From Burkholderia mayonis (lineage in GTDB: Bacteria > Pseudomonadota > Gammaproteobacteria > Burkholderiales > Burkholderiaceae): a stretch of 64,000 nucleotides of DNA. Shown here piece after piece: positions 1 through 9,062 of the stretch (position 1 is its first letter; every line of letters begins with the position of its first letter). Made by a program: the position numbers and the translations under genes. Location of the stretch: NCBI RefSeq assembly GCF_001523745.2, contig NZ_CP013387.1, positions 2,604,001-2,668,000 of the forward strand. The letters are read 5' to 3'. A model generated the notes under the pieces. That model had not been told where the DNA came from and did no database searches. It saw nothing but the letters and a program-made list of their open reading frames with translations.

Positions 1-115
1 TGATGCGATCGATATAGGCCGTGATGTAACAGACTGCGAGAAACCCGAGGATGCGGATGTCGACCTTTCGATAGATTCGCGAGCGCGCGTTTCCGGAAGC
101 GTTCTGTTCTCTCAT
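1..115 (-). CDS. MFS transporter, N-terminal start only (partial)
   Basis: Reading leftward from ATG at 115-113, 38 codons stay open to the window edge. The peptide begins MREQNASGNARSRIYRKVDI and continues into a hydrophobic stretch ending AYIDRI. A polar leader, then RKVxxRIL, then a first helix ending in YxDR is the usual start of anion:cation symporter (ACS) family MFS permeases, which import organic anions across the inner membrane. It diverges from the LysR gene at 245, so the regulator probably controls it. Only the first helix is in the window, so the substrate cannot be named. It is too short to appear in ordinary ORF lists. Confidence 0.7.
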   Translation of the reverse strand, partial: MREQNASGNARSRIYRKVDIRILGFLAVCYITAYIDRI

Positions 116-178
116 AGGGCCCGTATTGGAATCTGAATGCGCATACTCCTGCGCTCATTTGTCTTGGCTCATTATCTC

Positions 179-189
179 CATACTGTATG
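179..189. promoter_or_regulatory. Candidate LysR operator
   Basis: A perfect 11-bp palindrome, CATACTGTATG, lies in the 129-bp gap between the divergent MFS and LysR starts. LysR proteins commonly bind such dyads and control both genes. Its role is inferred from position only. Confidence 0.35.
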
Positions 190-244
190 ATCCCAGTGAC
201 AGCAACTTTGGTGTACAGCCGTTGCTTTGCAAGGCAACACGCGT

Positions 245-1159
245 ATGGATCAATCGTTTCAGGTCAATCTCAATCGTCTGCGTTACTTCCACGCGACTCT
301 CGAACACGGATCGATCCGCGCGGCGGCTGAACGGCTGAACACCGCGCCATCCGTCGTCAGCCGGCAGTTGCAGCTGCTCGAGAGCGAGATCGGCGCGCCG
401 CTGTTCGAGCGCCGGCAGCACGGCATGATCGCGACCGAAGCCGCCGCCCTCCTCGTCGAATACACGCACGCGTGCCGGATCGGATTAGAGCAATTCCACG
501 AATCGCTGCACGGCGAACTGCGCGGGCGCGTCGAAATCGCGCTGACGGTCGGTTATGTCGAGGATCTGATGGATTCCGTCGTCACTGAATTTCTGCATCG
601 CCACCCGCACGTAGCCGTCGAACTGAACGTGCGCACCGCGGACGGCGTCGTAGATGACGTATTACGCAAACGTGCGCATATCGGCCTCACGTACAATCCG
701 TCACTGCCGCCCGAGATTCGCGAATGCCTGAGCGTCGCGCATCCGACGTTTCTCGCGGTCGCGCCCGCTCATCCGCTCGCGATGCGCGGCGAGCCGCTCG
801 AGCTGCGCGAGGCGGTCGGCTATCCACTCGCGCTGATGCCCGCGCCGTACTACGGCGTCGGACAGATCGTGCACACCGTCGCGCATGCGGAGAACATTCC
901 GCTCGCGCCGCGGCTCGTCACGAACTCGGTGCCCGCGATGCGGCGTTTCGTGCGCTCGGGCAACGGCGTCGCGTTCCTCACGCGTCTGCTGATCGAGGAA
1001 GATCTCGAACGCGGCGAGATCGTCGCGCTGCGGATGCGCAATCCGCTGTTCAACTCGCCTTGCGGCAAGGTGCTCGTTCATAACGAACGCGCGCTGCCGC
1101 GCGCGGCGAATGAAATCCTCACGCGGATCGTGCGGGATTTGCCATCGTTCAAGGTTTGA
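245..1159 (+). CDS. LysR-family transcriptional regulator
   Basis: A 304-aa protein of normal LysR length. Residues about 5-65 form the winged helix-turn-helix (RLRYFHATLEHGSIRAAAER, then SVVSRQLQLLESEIGAPLFER). The rest fits the periplasmic-binding-like effector domain. I place the start at ATG 245; the longer reading begins with TTG at 227 and adds only six residues. It is divergent from the MFS gene at 115, the usual layout for a regulator and the transporter it controls. The effector is not predictable from sequence. Confidence 0.9.
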   Translation: MDQSFQVNLNRLRYFHATLEHGSIRAAAERLNTAPSVVSRQLQLLESEIGAPLFERRQHGMIATEAAALLVEYTHACRIGLEQFHESLHGELRGRVEIALTVGYVEDLMDSVVTEFLHRHPHVAVELNVRTADGVVDDVLRKRAHIGLTYNPSLPPEIRECLSVAHPTFLAVAPAHPLAMRGEPLELREAVGYPLALMPAPYYGVGQIVHTVAHAENIPLAPRLVTNSVPAMRRFVRSGNGVAFLTRLLIEEDLERGEIVALRMRNPLFNSPCGKVLVHNERALPRAANEILTRIVRDLPSFKV

Positions 1160-1952
1160 TGCGCGATATGCGGGCCGTCGGCCGTCGCCGGCGATGTATG
1201 CCGCTTCCGGTTCATATGCGCGTGCGGACGACAACGCGCGACGCGGGCGACGCGGGCGACGCGCATGATGCACGCCGAGCTCCGCACCCGAAGACCGTTC
1301 GCTCAATCCATTCTCCGAACCCATTCATGAATCGAATCTGCCGCGCGAGCGGACGGGGAAGCGTTCCGCCCACGCCGTGCTGATGGTCGGGTCTGTCGAT
1401 CGATGACGCATCGCTTCCCTTGGCGTCGGCGCATTCATTCGGCAAACGTCGGGCAACGACATTCGCCGACGGCCGATGCTCGACGACGACGTCGATACCG
1501 AAGATATCCGGCATCCGTCCGCACGCGCAGCCGCCGTCAATCCGCTACGCATTCATGCACGCAATGTGTGCACATTAGCCGCACCACTTTCGGCATTCAA
1601 AGCGTATTCGCCCAATCGTTTCCCGAAACGAAACGATTCTCGGCATATGTCGCGCATTCCGATGTCGCGCCGTTTCGCAAACGCCGGCAGTCCGGCCGAG
1701 CGTATCCCTTGTTTTGACCATCGCCGCGCGCCCGGGCCGGACTTTGCTCGCCTGTCCACGCGCGCAGGAATATATATGCGACGATGGACGCCGCCGTCCG
1801 TCGCAACGCACACGCCATGTACGCGTCGGAACGTCCGTTGCTTGCATTCTCGATTCACGGCCGCCCGCCGGGGTCGGTCGAACGCCACCGCGGCGAGCAC
1901 GCGGCGCGCAAGCCGAGTCTCGCGCGTCCTCGCCGCCCGTCAGGAGCACGCG
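1160..1952. other. Gap with no convincing gene
   Basis: About 790 bp after the LysR stop. Open frames on both strands are low-complexity Arg/Ala readings typical of non-coding GC-rich DNA, and no family signature was seen. A short GACGCGGGC-like repetition lies near 1247-1262. Confidence 0.5.
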
Positions 1953-2225
1953 ATGCGGATACTCGAAGCAATCGCCCTGCTGTTCTCGCGCGCCGCCGGC
2001 CGACGGCCGCTTCCCGATGTGCCCGCCGGCATGCGCACCGCGTACCGCGCCTGCCCGCCGCGCCGCCCGCACGCCGACAGCCATCCGCGCGCCGCGCACC
2101 GCCTTGCGCCGCAGGCATCGCGCACGCGCCAGCTGGTCGAGATCCGGCGGCCCGAGCGGTTCGGCGCCGGCGACGTCGAACCCGGTTCGTCGGACGCGCC
2201 CGAAGCGGGCGGCATCAAGCTGTGA
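1953..2225 (+). CDS. Small hypothetical protein (90 aa)
   Basis: ATG 1953 has a clear ribosome site, AGGAG at 1942-1946. The 90-residue product starts MRILEAIALLFSRAAG (a short hydrophobic segment) and continues as a Pro/Arg/His-rich tail. It ends eight bases before the DUF3175 gene, suggesting one transcript. No family was recognised. Support is the ribosome site and the tight spacing; the composition is unremarkable and it could be a spurious ORF. Confidence 0.45.
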   Translation: MRILEAIALLFSRAAGRRPLPDVPAGMRTAYRACPPRRPHADSHPRAAHRLAPQASRTRQLVEIRRPERFGAGDVEPGSSDAPEAGGIKL

Positions 2226-2232
2226 GCGCGAG

Positions 2233-2610
2233 ATGGCGGCCCGCAAAACCACTTCGCCGAAGCCCCTCTCGCCCAAGACTGCGTCCCGTCCGCCAGCGTC
2301 CGGCCGCAAGCGCGCCCGCATCGCGCAGCAGAAATCCGGCCGCTACTGGTCGAACGACGTGACGCAGCACAGTAACGCGCTCGACCTCGAACCGGATGTC
2401 TTCAAGTCCGACGACCCCGAAGCGATCGCGCAATCGCTGAAGCGCTCCGCGCTCAGCAGCACGCGACGCAAAGGCACGCCGTTCCAGTCGGCGATGTCGA
2501 TGCTCAATTTCTATATGAACCGCGCGGGCCGCAATCTGCCCGAAGCGCGCCGCGAAACGCTCGAACGCGCGAAGAAGCGGCTGCGCGAGGCGTTCGGCCG
2601 CAAGCCCTGA
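2233..2610 (+). CDS. DUF3175 family protein
   Basis: A 125-aa, very basic soluble protein. After a Lys/Pro/Ser-rich N-terminus (about 1-40) comes the conserved core: SGRYWSNDVTQHSNALDLEP, then an SLKRSA motif, GTPFQSAMSMLNFYMNRAGR near residue 90, and a closing helix rich in Arg/Lys. This matches the DUF3175 family, found in many proteobacteria with no established biochemical role. The start is the ATG just before the family-typical N-terminus. It lies among small stress-type proteins (DUF3008, DUF1328), but they are on the opposite strand. Confidence 0.85.
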   Translation: MAARKTTSPKPLSPKTASRPPASGRKRARIAQQKSGRYWSNDVTQHSNALDLEPDVFKSDDPEAIAQSLKRSALSSTRRKGTPFQSAMSMLNFYMNRAGRNLPEARRETLERAKKRLREAFGRKP

Positions 2611-2684
2611 CGCACAGCGCTCGTCGCAGGCCGTCGGCATCGCGATGCGCCGCCGTCCGATCGCATGCATGCCCGACGCGGTCG

Positions 2685-2846
2685 TCACCGTCGCGCGACG
2701 CCCAGCACGAGCGTAACGAGAAAGATCGCGACGAATACGTAGAACAGGAGCTTCGCGATCTCGGCCGCGCCCGCCGCAATGCCGGAGAAGCCGAACGCCG
2801 CCGCGACGATCGCGATGATTAAAACCATGAGCGCGGAATGGAGCAT
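2685..2846 (-). CDS. DUF1328 small membrane protein
   Basis: A 53-aa protein beginning [20 protein letters not shown] with two hydrophobic helices (about 4-22 and 33-50) around a [11 protein letters not shown] loop. This is the signature of DUF1328 (YtjA-like) inner-membrane proteins of unknown function. Its ATG overlaps the stop of the upstream DUF3008-like gene (TGATG), so the two are probably translationally coupled. It is below the usual ORF-length cut-off but well supported by family resemblance. Confidence 0.85.
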   Translation of the reverse strand: MLHSALMVLIIAIVAAAFGFSGIAAGAAEIAKLLFYVFVAIFLVTLVLGVARR

Positions 2847-3064
2847 CACGCCTCCTGGTCTGAGTGGAGGACGGCGCGCGCGGCCGTCACGATTTCGACT
2901 TGTGTCGCGGTCGCCGTGCCCGCGAGCGTCTCGAGTTTCTTCTCGCTCATCGATTCGTCCATCGACTTCGACGGGCGCTTCAGCCCGCTCGCCTTGATCC
3001 TGCCGCGCTTCGCGGACAAAGCCGCGCCGGCGGCGCGCCGCTGGGCTTGCGATTTCGCTGGCAT
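2846..3064 (-). CDS. DUF3008-like small basic protein
   Basis: A 72-aa protein starting [20 protein letters not shown] and continuing [19 protein letters not shown], the diagnostic pattern of DUF3008. A longer in-frame reading starts at 3133, but the family always begins MPAKS, so ATG 3064 is preferred. The tail after residue 50 differs from the usual short Lys-rich end, so the 3' end may have diverged or been altered. It overlaps the DUF1328 start by one base. Function unknown. Confidence 0.75.
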   Translation of the reverse strand: MPAKSQAQRRAAGAALSAKRGRIKASGLKRPSKSMDESMSEKKLETLAGTATATQVEIVTAARAVLHSDQEA

Positions 3065-3137
3065 GCCGGAGCGCGCCTTTCGCTTTCGCTTTCGCGAATC
3101 GTTGCCGGGCGCGCGCCGACGCGCGTCCGCCACATCG

Positions 3138-3529
3138 TCAAACGGGTGCGCGCCGCAGCAGATCCGCGGGCGGAATCTTCATCGCCTGCCGGTACTTCGT
3201 GACCGTGCCGGGCGCGAGCACGATCCCGCGAGACGCTGCGCGAGCGTGACATCGGACAGCGGGTCGGCCGCCCGCTCGGCCGCGATCATGTCGCGAATCA
3301 GCACCTTCGCGCCGGCCGCCGAGCACGCGCCCTTGCCCGCCGCCTCGAGCTTGCGCGGAAAATCGTCGTCGGTCGATTGCACGTCTTCGAGAAACGGATT
3401 GGTATCGAGCGCCTGGCGCAGCTCCTGTTGGAAGTCGAGCGAAGAAAGCTGAAGCAGGCGCAGCGACTGCTGCAAACGCGGCGTTAGCGCCAGGTGTCGA
3501 CGCATTTGCAACGCAAGCGCGGCGGACAT
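3138..3529 (-). pseudogene. rpoN2: RNA polymerase sigma-54 factor remnant (rpoN2-like)
   Basis: From ATG 3529 the reading gives the sigma-54 N-terminal activator-interaction region ([20 protein letters not shown], then [12 protein letters not shown]). It then jumps to the family's C-terminal region ([19 protein letters not shown]), and after a frameshift near 3225 to [19 protein letters not shown], the end region equivalent to the RpoN box. A functional sigma-54 is about 480 aa; the core-binding and -12 recognition domains are missing here. This is a dead gene left by a large internal deletion plus a small indel. An intact rpoN elsewhere in the genome is expected. Confidence 0.85.
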
Positions 3530-4116
3530 GCGGGACTCCCTTTCGTGTGCATGGCGGTGCGCAGATATCCGCAACTTCCGTACCAATCGCGTGGCGCCTT
3601 GCGTGAGCGGACTTCCGTCATATCCGTTCGGCGGCGCCGCCGCATCGGCCGGCGCTTTTTACAAATGCATGCGCCAGTTTTGGACCGCGATGTGCGCGGG
3701 CCGCATGCGGACGGCGTTCGATGCGATCTGCATCGCCGCCTTCTTTCGATTGATGCATTTGCGTCAACGCACCCACGTAGATATTGCCCTTCGCTGCAAA
3801 AATTCCATCTGCGCGCGTCGCATTACGCGATCGGCTACATCCGCGCGGCCGTCCTTCGCCGCACCGCGGCAGCGGCCGCGCTCCGCCGCGAGCGCGGGAC
3901 GGCGCGCTTCGAGTCGTGCATCGTCGCATCGCCGGGTATGCCCGTTGCTCTCTGCGAGCGCCTCGTCGCGCCATGCGCGGGTACGGCGACCGAGCCTGTT
4001 TTCGCCGAATCCATCGACATTCACCCACCAGCGGCGACGCGACGCGCCAGCAGGTCCGCACGGGACGCTGCGAACCGCGCCGCGACGTGTCGGCCGACCG
4101 ATACAGAGAGAGAGTC
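3530..4116. other. Gap with no convincing gene
   Basis: About 590 bp between the sigma-54 remnant and the DUF4397 remnant. Nothing recognisable in six frames; presumably the upstream regions of the two flanking divergent genes. Confidence 0.45.
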
Positions 4117-4743
4117 ATGAAAACGATTCGAACCGTTGCGGCGCTGATCTCGGCCGTCGCACTCGTCGCCGCACGCGGCGGCGACGACACGGGCACCGAG
4201 CTCGGCATCTCGAATCCGCAGGCGCGCTTCATCAACGCGGTTCCCGCCGGCCCCAACCTCGACTATTTCCCGAATGCCCAGGCCAATGCGGCCAACGTCG
4301 AATACAAGGGCGTCACACGCTAGCGCTCGGTCGGCAGCGGCTCACAGACCGCGAGCTACAACGTGACCGGCACGAGCGTGAACATTGCGTCGCAGACGTT
4401 CAACGCGGCAAACGGGCGCCACTACACGACGATCGCGATCCCGAGCACGTCGACGCCGATCTCGGTGATCGACGATCCGTTCGCGAAAGGTCTGCTGTCC
4501 GACCAGACGCGCGTGCGCAGCTTCAACGCGTCGCCGAACGCGCAGAACGTCGACATCTACGTCGTGCCGCCGGGCACGAACATCGCCGCGCAGAGCCCGA
4601 CCCTCGCGGGCGCCGCATATCAGAACGCGGTGTCGGCGTCGGGGCAGGATTCGGTCTATCTGTCGGGCGGTACGTATCAGGCGATCGTCACGCTGCCGGG
4701 CTCGAAGACGCCGATCCTCACGACGCCGCCCCGCCGCCCTAGA
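4117..4743 (+). pseudogene. DUF4397-type lipoprotein, broken by a stop and a 3' deletion
   Basis: ATG 4117 opens a secretion signal (MKTIRTVAALISAVALVA) followed by ARGGDD, where the family has the lipobox ACGGDD: the lipidated Cys codon reads CGC (Arg). The frame gives AQARFINAVPAGPNLDYF, a DUF4397 (Ig-like beta-sandwich) start, then hits TAG at 4321-4323. The same frame continues the domain after the stop (TASYNVTGTSVNIASQTF to SVYLSGGTYQAIVTLPGSK) until about 4735. There it runs straight into the end of the opposing porin gene, so the second half is missing. One clean stop could in principle be read through; the missing Cys and missing tail argue for decay. Confidence 0.8.
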
Positions 4744-5647
4744 ACTGGTAATTAATCGACACGTCGACGACCGCGTTCGTCGAGCGCTGCGTGAGCGGGC
4801 TGCGCGCGGCGCTGCCGACGAGCTGGTCAACCGCGCCGTCGGCCGTCACGAACCAGTGCTTCGTGACGAACCAGACGAGCGTCACACCGCCGCCGACCGA
4901 CTTCACGCCCGCGCTCGGCTCGTAGCGCGGATGGCCGGAGCGCGCCGCCTGCGCGGCGTTCACGCCGAACCAGCCGTTCATGTAGCGCGAATCGGCGAAC
5001 GTGATGGCCGGGCCCGCGAACCAATAGAATTTCTCCGAGCTGCCGGGCAGCGGCATGTATGCGGCGAGGTCGGCGACCCAGCCGTTCGCGCCGCCGATGC
5101 TGCGCCGAACGTCCGCGCGCAGCACGAGCGGGAAGTCGCGCGAGATCACGTAATCTGCCGACAGCTTGATCAACGCCGCCGGATTGATGTTGCCGATGCC
5201 GGTCAGATGGCCGCGGTCGTCGGCCTCGCGGCGTCCGAGGTCGTAGCCCGCGGAGATCGTCGCGCGCCAGTTCGGCCCGCGCAGCACATTGACGCCGATC
5301 CCCTCGCCCGTCGATGCGAACCACAGATCGCGATAGCGGACGTCGAACGTCGGGCCGGCCATCGGCCGGTACTGGCTCGAGCCTTCGTAGCGCGGCTGCA
5401 GCGTCCCGGCCGCGCCGACCGCGATCTGCCATGCCGGCTGCTGCGGATTGAACAGCTTGTCGAGCGGCACGCCGGCCGAGTATTGCCACTCCGCGAGCGG
5501 GGAAGGCGTCTGCGCGCGCGCCGACACGGCCGCCGCCGCGCACGACGCGCAGACGATGCCCCGCACGACACGCACGATGCGCTTGCGCGCCGCCGCTCTC
5601 CGCCGCTCGACGGCTCCCCGGGTTGAAACGGCTCGTGCGTCGACCAT
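4739..5647 (-). CDS. MipA/OmpV family outer-membrane protein
   Basis: A 302-aa protein. Residues about 1-46 are a long basic signal peptide ending VSARAQ. The mature part has the MipA/OmpV features: an N-terminal LxxWQYSAGVPLDKLF, a YEGSSQYRPMAGP segment typical of the family, alternating amphipathic strands, and a terminal aromatic (SINYQF) as expected of beta-barrels assembled by BAM. MipA proteins scaffold murein enzymes, but family members are often simply porin-like. ATG 5647 has GAGGA seven bases upstream. Its stop directly abuts the truncated DUF4397 gene, marking a deletion junction. Confidence 0.85.
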   Translation of the reverse strand: MVDARAVSTRGAVERRRAAARKRIVRVVRGIVCASCAAAAVSARAQTPSPLAEWQYSAGVPLDKLFNPQQPAWQIAVGAAGTLQPRYEGSSQYRPMAGPTFDVRYRDLWFASTGEGIGVNVLRGPNWRATISAGYDLGRREADDRGHLTGIGNINPAALIKLSADYVISRDFPLVLRADVRRSIGGANGWVADLAAYMPLPGSSEKFYWFAGPAITFADSRYMNGWFGVNAAQAARSGHPRYEPSAGVKSVGGGVTLVWFVTKHWFVTADGAVDQLVGSAARSPLTQRSTNAVVDVSINYQF

Positions 5648-6183
5648 GTGCTGTCCTCTTTGTTCGGGTTGTTGTCGGTGCGGCGCGCCTGCGCGCGAAC
5701 CGCGCGCAGGCGACGCATGCGGCGACGAGCCGCGCCATCGAGCGCGCTGCGGCGGACGTCCCGGGCTCTCGACGCGGGTGCGACGGACGCGGCGCACACA
5801 GGCTGCGCGCTCGCTCCGATCGTCGCGAGCGGGATCGTCGTCGCCGTATTGCACGGCGCACGGCCGGCCCGGCCGGCTACACGACGCCGCCCCGGCCGGC
5901 CGCCGCTCCAGTGTGCACGCATGCGGCGCATTCCGCGAGCCCCATCGCGCGACGCGCGGCGCACAACAGGCTCGCGCTGATGCGCGCGCACGAAGAGGAG
6001 GCCGCGCGGCATTGAATGGAGTGCGCGTGCCGCGCGTCGCCCGGCCGCGCTGATGTCGCGACGGCGCGCAACGCGTCGTCCCGGCCGCGCACGAAACGCG
6101 CGATCCCGAGCACGTGCAACGCGTCGAAGCGATCGGCACGATGGTCGCCCGCCTCGGCCTTCGTCGAACCCACGATATGCCGC
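5648..6183. other. Gap with no convincing gene
   Basis: About 535 bp upstream of the MipA-like gene. A long open frame runs through it on the minus strand, but its composition (Arg/Ala/Thr/Ser) is that of random GC-rich DNA. Confidence 0.45.
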
Positions 6184-6436
6184 TCAGCCGACTATGTCGA
6201 AATGAAAAGCGATGTCGCCGTCTCTTTCGAGCCGCACGACGTTCGTCGCGCCGGCGGCGGCGATCGCACGCGGCCAGAACTGACGAGCGGGCGCGCTCCC
6301 GCGCATCACGCCGACTTCCCAGCGCCCCGGATGCGCACGCCACAGCGCGCATGCCGCAGCGCCGGCCACGCGCCTGCGGCAAGATGAAGAACGCGGCGAT
6401 CGAATAGTCGATTCCGGACGAACGCGCGTTCGTCAC
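6184..6436 (-). pseudogene. GNAT acetyltransferase remnant
   Basis: One minus frame reads SSGIDYSIAAFFILPQARGR, the GNAT strand leading into the acetyl-CoA loop. A second frame from about 6369 reads ALWRAHPGRWEVGVMRG, then PARQFWPRAI and DIAFHFDIVG, the C-terminal half of the small GNATs related to COG5628. The first half of the enzyme is missing and the remaining parts are out of frame near 6365. The stop at 6184 fits a natural C-terminus. Confidence 0.65.
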
Positions 6437-7320
6437 CCCCCCGCGCTCTGCGCCGCGCTGCGCGCCTCGATCGCGCGCACGACGGCCGCCATGTCCGCCT
6501 GCCCGTGCCCGAGCTCCAGGGTCTCGCGATACAGATCGCAGCAGACTTCGAGCAGCGGCGACGCGAGATGCGCGCCGTGCGCGGCCTCGGTCGCGAGCCG
6601 GCTGTTCTTCAGCACGTCAGTGATCGACGCCTGGACGTCGAAGTCTTCGTTGACGAGCTTGTCGATCTTCACGCGCGACACGCTGCTCGCCATCGGCCCC
6701 GCATCGAGCACCGCCTGGAACTGCTTCATGTCGAGCCCGAAGCCGCGCGCCGCATGCGCCGCCTCGGCGAGCCCCGTCACCATCGAGATCAGGAACGTGT
6801 TGACGGCGAGCTTCATCAGCAGGCCGGTCGGCACCGGCCCGGTCACGACGATCTCATGACACATCGGCTTGAGCAGCGGCCGCACCTCGTCGACCACCGC
6901 CGGCTCGCCCGCCAGCATCGCGACGAGCTGCCCGGCCTCGGCCGGCTTGCGCGAGCCCGACACGGGCGCCTCGACGTAGCGGCCGCCCGCCGCGCGGATA
7001 TCGGCTTCGAGGCCGCGCGAATACTCGGCCGACACCGTCCCCATATGGACGATCGTGTGCCGCGCGACGTTTTCAGCGAACGCAGGCGTGCCGCGGCCGA
7101 GCACCGCGTCGAGCGCGGCGTCGGTCGCCATCATCAGGATCACGATGCGCGCCTGGCGATAAACGTCGGCCGCCGAATCGGCGACCTGCGCGCCGGCCGC
7201 GCGCAACGCTTCGCAACGTTCGGGCGTGCGATTCCACACGACGAGTCCGGTTCCGGCGCGCGCGAGATTGAGCGCCATCGGCTGCCCCATCACGCCGATG
7301 CCGATGAATCCTACTTTCAT
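6433..7320 (-). CDS. NAD(P)-dependent beta-hydroxyacid dehydrogenase (3-hydroxyisobutyrate dehydrogenase family)
   Basis: A 295-aa cytoplasmic enzyme of typical family length. The Rossmann start is [20 protein letters not shown] (GxGxxG at residues 7-12). The substrate-binding SGS lies at 121-123, and the catalytic Lys is K170 in GLLMKLAVN. The all-helical C-terminal dimerisation domain follows. The family oxidises 3-hydroxyisobutyrate, tartronate semialdehyde and related acids; the exact substrate cannot be told. ATG 7320 is chosen because the Rossmann strand begins there; an upstream ATG at 7332 adds four residues. It is in line with the downstream LLM monooxygenase gene. Confidence 0.9.
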   Translation of the reverse strand: MKVGFIGIGVMGQPMALNLARAGTGLVVWNRTPERCEALRAAGAQVADSAADVYRQARIVILMMATDAALDAVLGRGTPAFAENVARHTIVHMGTVSAEYSRGLEADIRAAGGRYVEAPVSGSRKPAEAGQLVAMLAGEPAVVDEVRPLLKPMCHEIVVTGPVPTGLLMKLAVNTFLISMVTGLAEAAHAARGFGLDMKQFQAVLDAGPMASSVSRVKIDKLVNEDFDVQASITDVLKNSRLATEAAHGAHLASPLLEVCCDLYRETLELGHGQADMAAVVRAIEARSAAQSAGG

Positions 7321-7451
7321 GAGCGTCTCCATGAGTTCGCCGCCGCTCGTGGCGGCGGCGCATCGGATAGGTTGCGGGCGATCGGTGCGCTGTGCCCGGC
7401 CGGGCGCCCTGGCTGGCGGCGGGTTGCAAGCCGCGCCGCCGGCCAGTTTAG

Positions 7452-8801
7452 CTAAATTGCCGCAACCTGTGCGTCATGAGCGTAGCGACTCTCCCTGTAA
7501 GGCAGCCCGAGATGGTCGCGCAGCGTCGCGCCGCGCCGCGCCGGATCGAAGTAGCCGCGCGCGGTCAGCTCGGGCAGCACGTCATCGACGAAGTCGTCGA
7601 GCCCGAAGCCCGTCACCGGCAGGCCGAGCATGAAACCGTCCGCCGCGCGTTCGTCGACCCAGCGGATCATCTCGTCCGCGACCTTGTCCGGCGTGCCGAT
7701 GAACGCCTCCGACGTGCCGATGTTCGAGCGCCGCGTCGCGACTTCGTACGCAACCTCGCGCAGCGTCAGATTGCGCTCGCGCGCGAGCCGCTTGATGTTG
7801 TCGGTGGTCGACTGGAAGCCGTCGCTGCCGAGGTTGCCGACGTCGGGAAACGGGCCGTCGAGCGGATAGACGCTGAAGTCGTGCTGCTGGAAGAAGTGGC
7901 CGAGATACGCGAGCGCCTCGCGCGGAGACAGCAGATCGCGCACCTGCCGGTACTTGTCGTCGGCTTCGTCCTGCGTCGCGCCGACGATCGGGCCGATGCC
8001 CGGAAACACCTTCACGTGATCCGGATTCCGGCCCGCGGCGGCGGCGGCCGCCTTCACGCGGCGATAGAACGTACGCGCGTCGTCGAACGTGCCGCCGTTC
8101 GAGAACACCGCATCCGCATAGCGGCCCGCGAAGCCGATCCCGTCTTCCGACGAGCCCGCCTGGAAGATCACCGGCTGCCCTTGCGGCGAGCGCCGGATGT
8201 TGAGCGGCCCCTCGACCGAAAAGAAACGGCCCCGGTGATCGAGACGATGCAGCTTGTCCGGATCGAAGAAGCGGCCGGTCGCGCGATCGCGGACGAGCGC
8301 GTCGTCGTCCCAGCTGTCCCAGAGGCCCTGGACCACGTCGAGATGCTCTTCGGCGATCGCATAGCGCTGCGCGTGATCCGGATGCGGGCGGCCGTAATTC
8401 TTCCCCGTGCCCTCGATCGACGACGTCACGACGTTCCAGCCCGCGCGCCCGCCGCTGATCAGGTCGAGCGAAGCGAACTGCCGCGCGACGGTGTACGGCT
8501 CGCTGTATGACGACGACACCGTGCCGACGAGACCGATCTTCGACGTGACGGCCGCAAGCGCGGACAGCAGCGAGATCGGCTCGATGCGGTTGAGGAAGTG
8601 CGGCGCCGACTTCGGCGTCACGTACGCCGAATCCGCGATGAACGCGAACGCAATGCCGGCCGCTTCGGCCCGGCGCGCGCGATCGACGTAGAAGTCGAAG
8701 TTGATGCTCGCGTCCGGGGGCACGCTCGGATGCTTCCACGCGTTCATGTTCGCACCCGCCCCCTGGATCAGGACGCCGAAATGGATGTGTTTTCTGGTCA
8801 T
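7452..8801 (-). CDS. LLM-class flavin monooxygenase, NtaA/SnaA/DszA type
   Basis: 449 aa, the usual length for the NtaA/DszA branch of bacterial luciferase-like TIM-barrel monooxygenases. These use FMNH2 from a partner reductase to oxidise small substrates such as nitrilotriacetate, sulfones and alkyl sulfides. Diagnostic segments: [20 protein letters not shown] at the start, [13 protein letters not shown] near residue 120, [15 protein letters not shown], and a mid-protein [12 protein letters not shown]. No reductase is adjacent, though a flavin reductase lies 3 kb away on the same strand (11659-12330). The substrate is not predictable. Confidence 0.9.
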   Translation of the reverse strand: MTRKHIHFGVLIQGAGANMNAWKHPSVPPDASINFDFYVDRARRAEAAGIAFAFIADSAYVTPKSAPHFLNRIEPISLLSALAAVTSKIGLVGTVSSSYSEPYTVARQFASLDLISGGRAGWNVVTSSIEGTGKNYGRPHPDHAQRYAIAEEHLDVVQGLWDSWDDDALVRDRATGRFFDPDKLHRLDHRGRFFSVEGPLNIRRSPQGQPVIFQAGSSEDGIGFAGRYADAVFSNGGTFDDARTFYRRVKAAAAAAGRNPDHVKVFPGIGPIVGATQDEADDKYRQVRDLLSPREALAYLGHFFQQHDFSVYPLDGPFPDVGNLGSDGFQSTTDNIKRLARERNLTLREVAYEVATRRSNIGTSEAFIGTPDKVADEMIRWVDERAADGFMLGLPVTGFGLDDFVDDVLPELTARGYFDPARRGATLRDHLGLPYRESRYAHDAQVAAI

Positions 8802-9062
8802 GGGAAGGCTCTATCGAAACGTTCAAACAGCGCGCGCGAACGCCGCGGCACAGACGCCGCCGTCGCCGCGCGCCCGGTAAGGCCGCATGTCATGGCGTGC
8901 GGCCTCGCGGCGCCGTCATCCGTCGAACCCGGTCTTCGTCGAGCGACGACGCCTGTCTCGAACGTCGGGCGAACGTCGCCCGTCTGTTCGCGATACTAAT
9001 AAAATTCACGGGACCGCTCCATGCACGAAGCGATCGCCCTCCTTGTCAGCGCGCCGGCGCGC

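Noticed and set aside
4739..6436. A 565-aa open frame ending in the MipA-like protein
   Set aside because: The first 263 residues are Arg/Ala-rich reading of non-coding DNA. A ribosome site and signal peptide place the real start at 5647.
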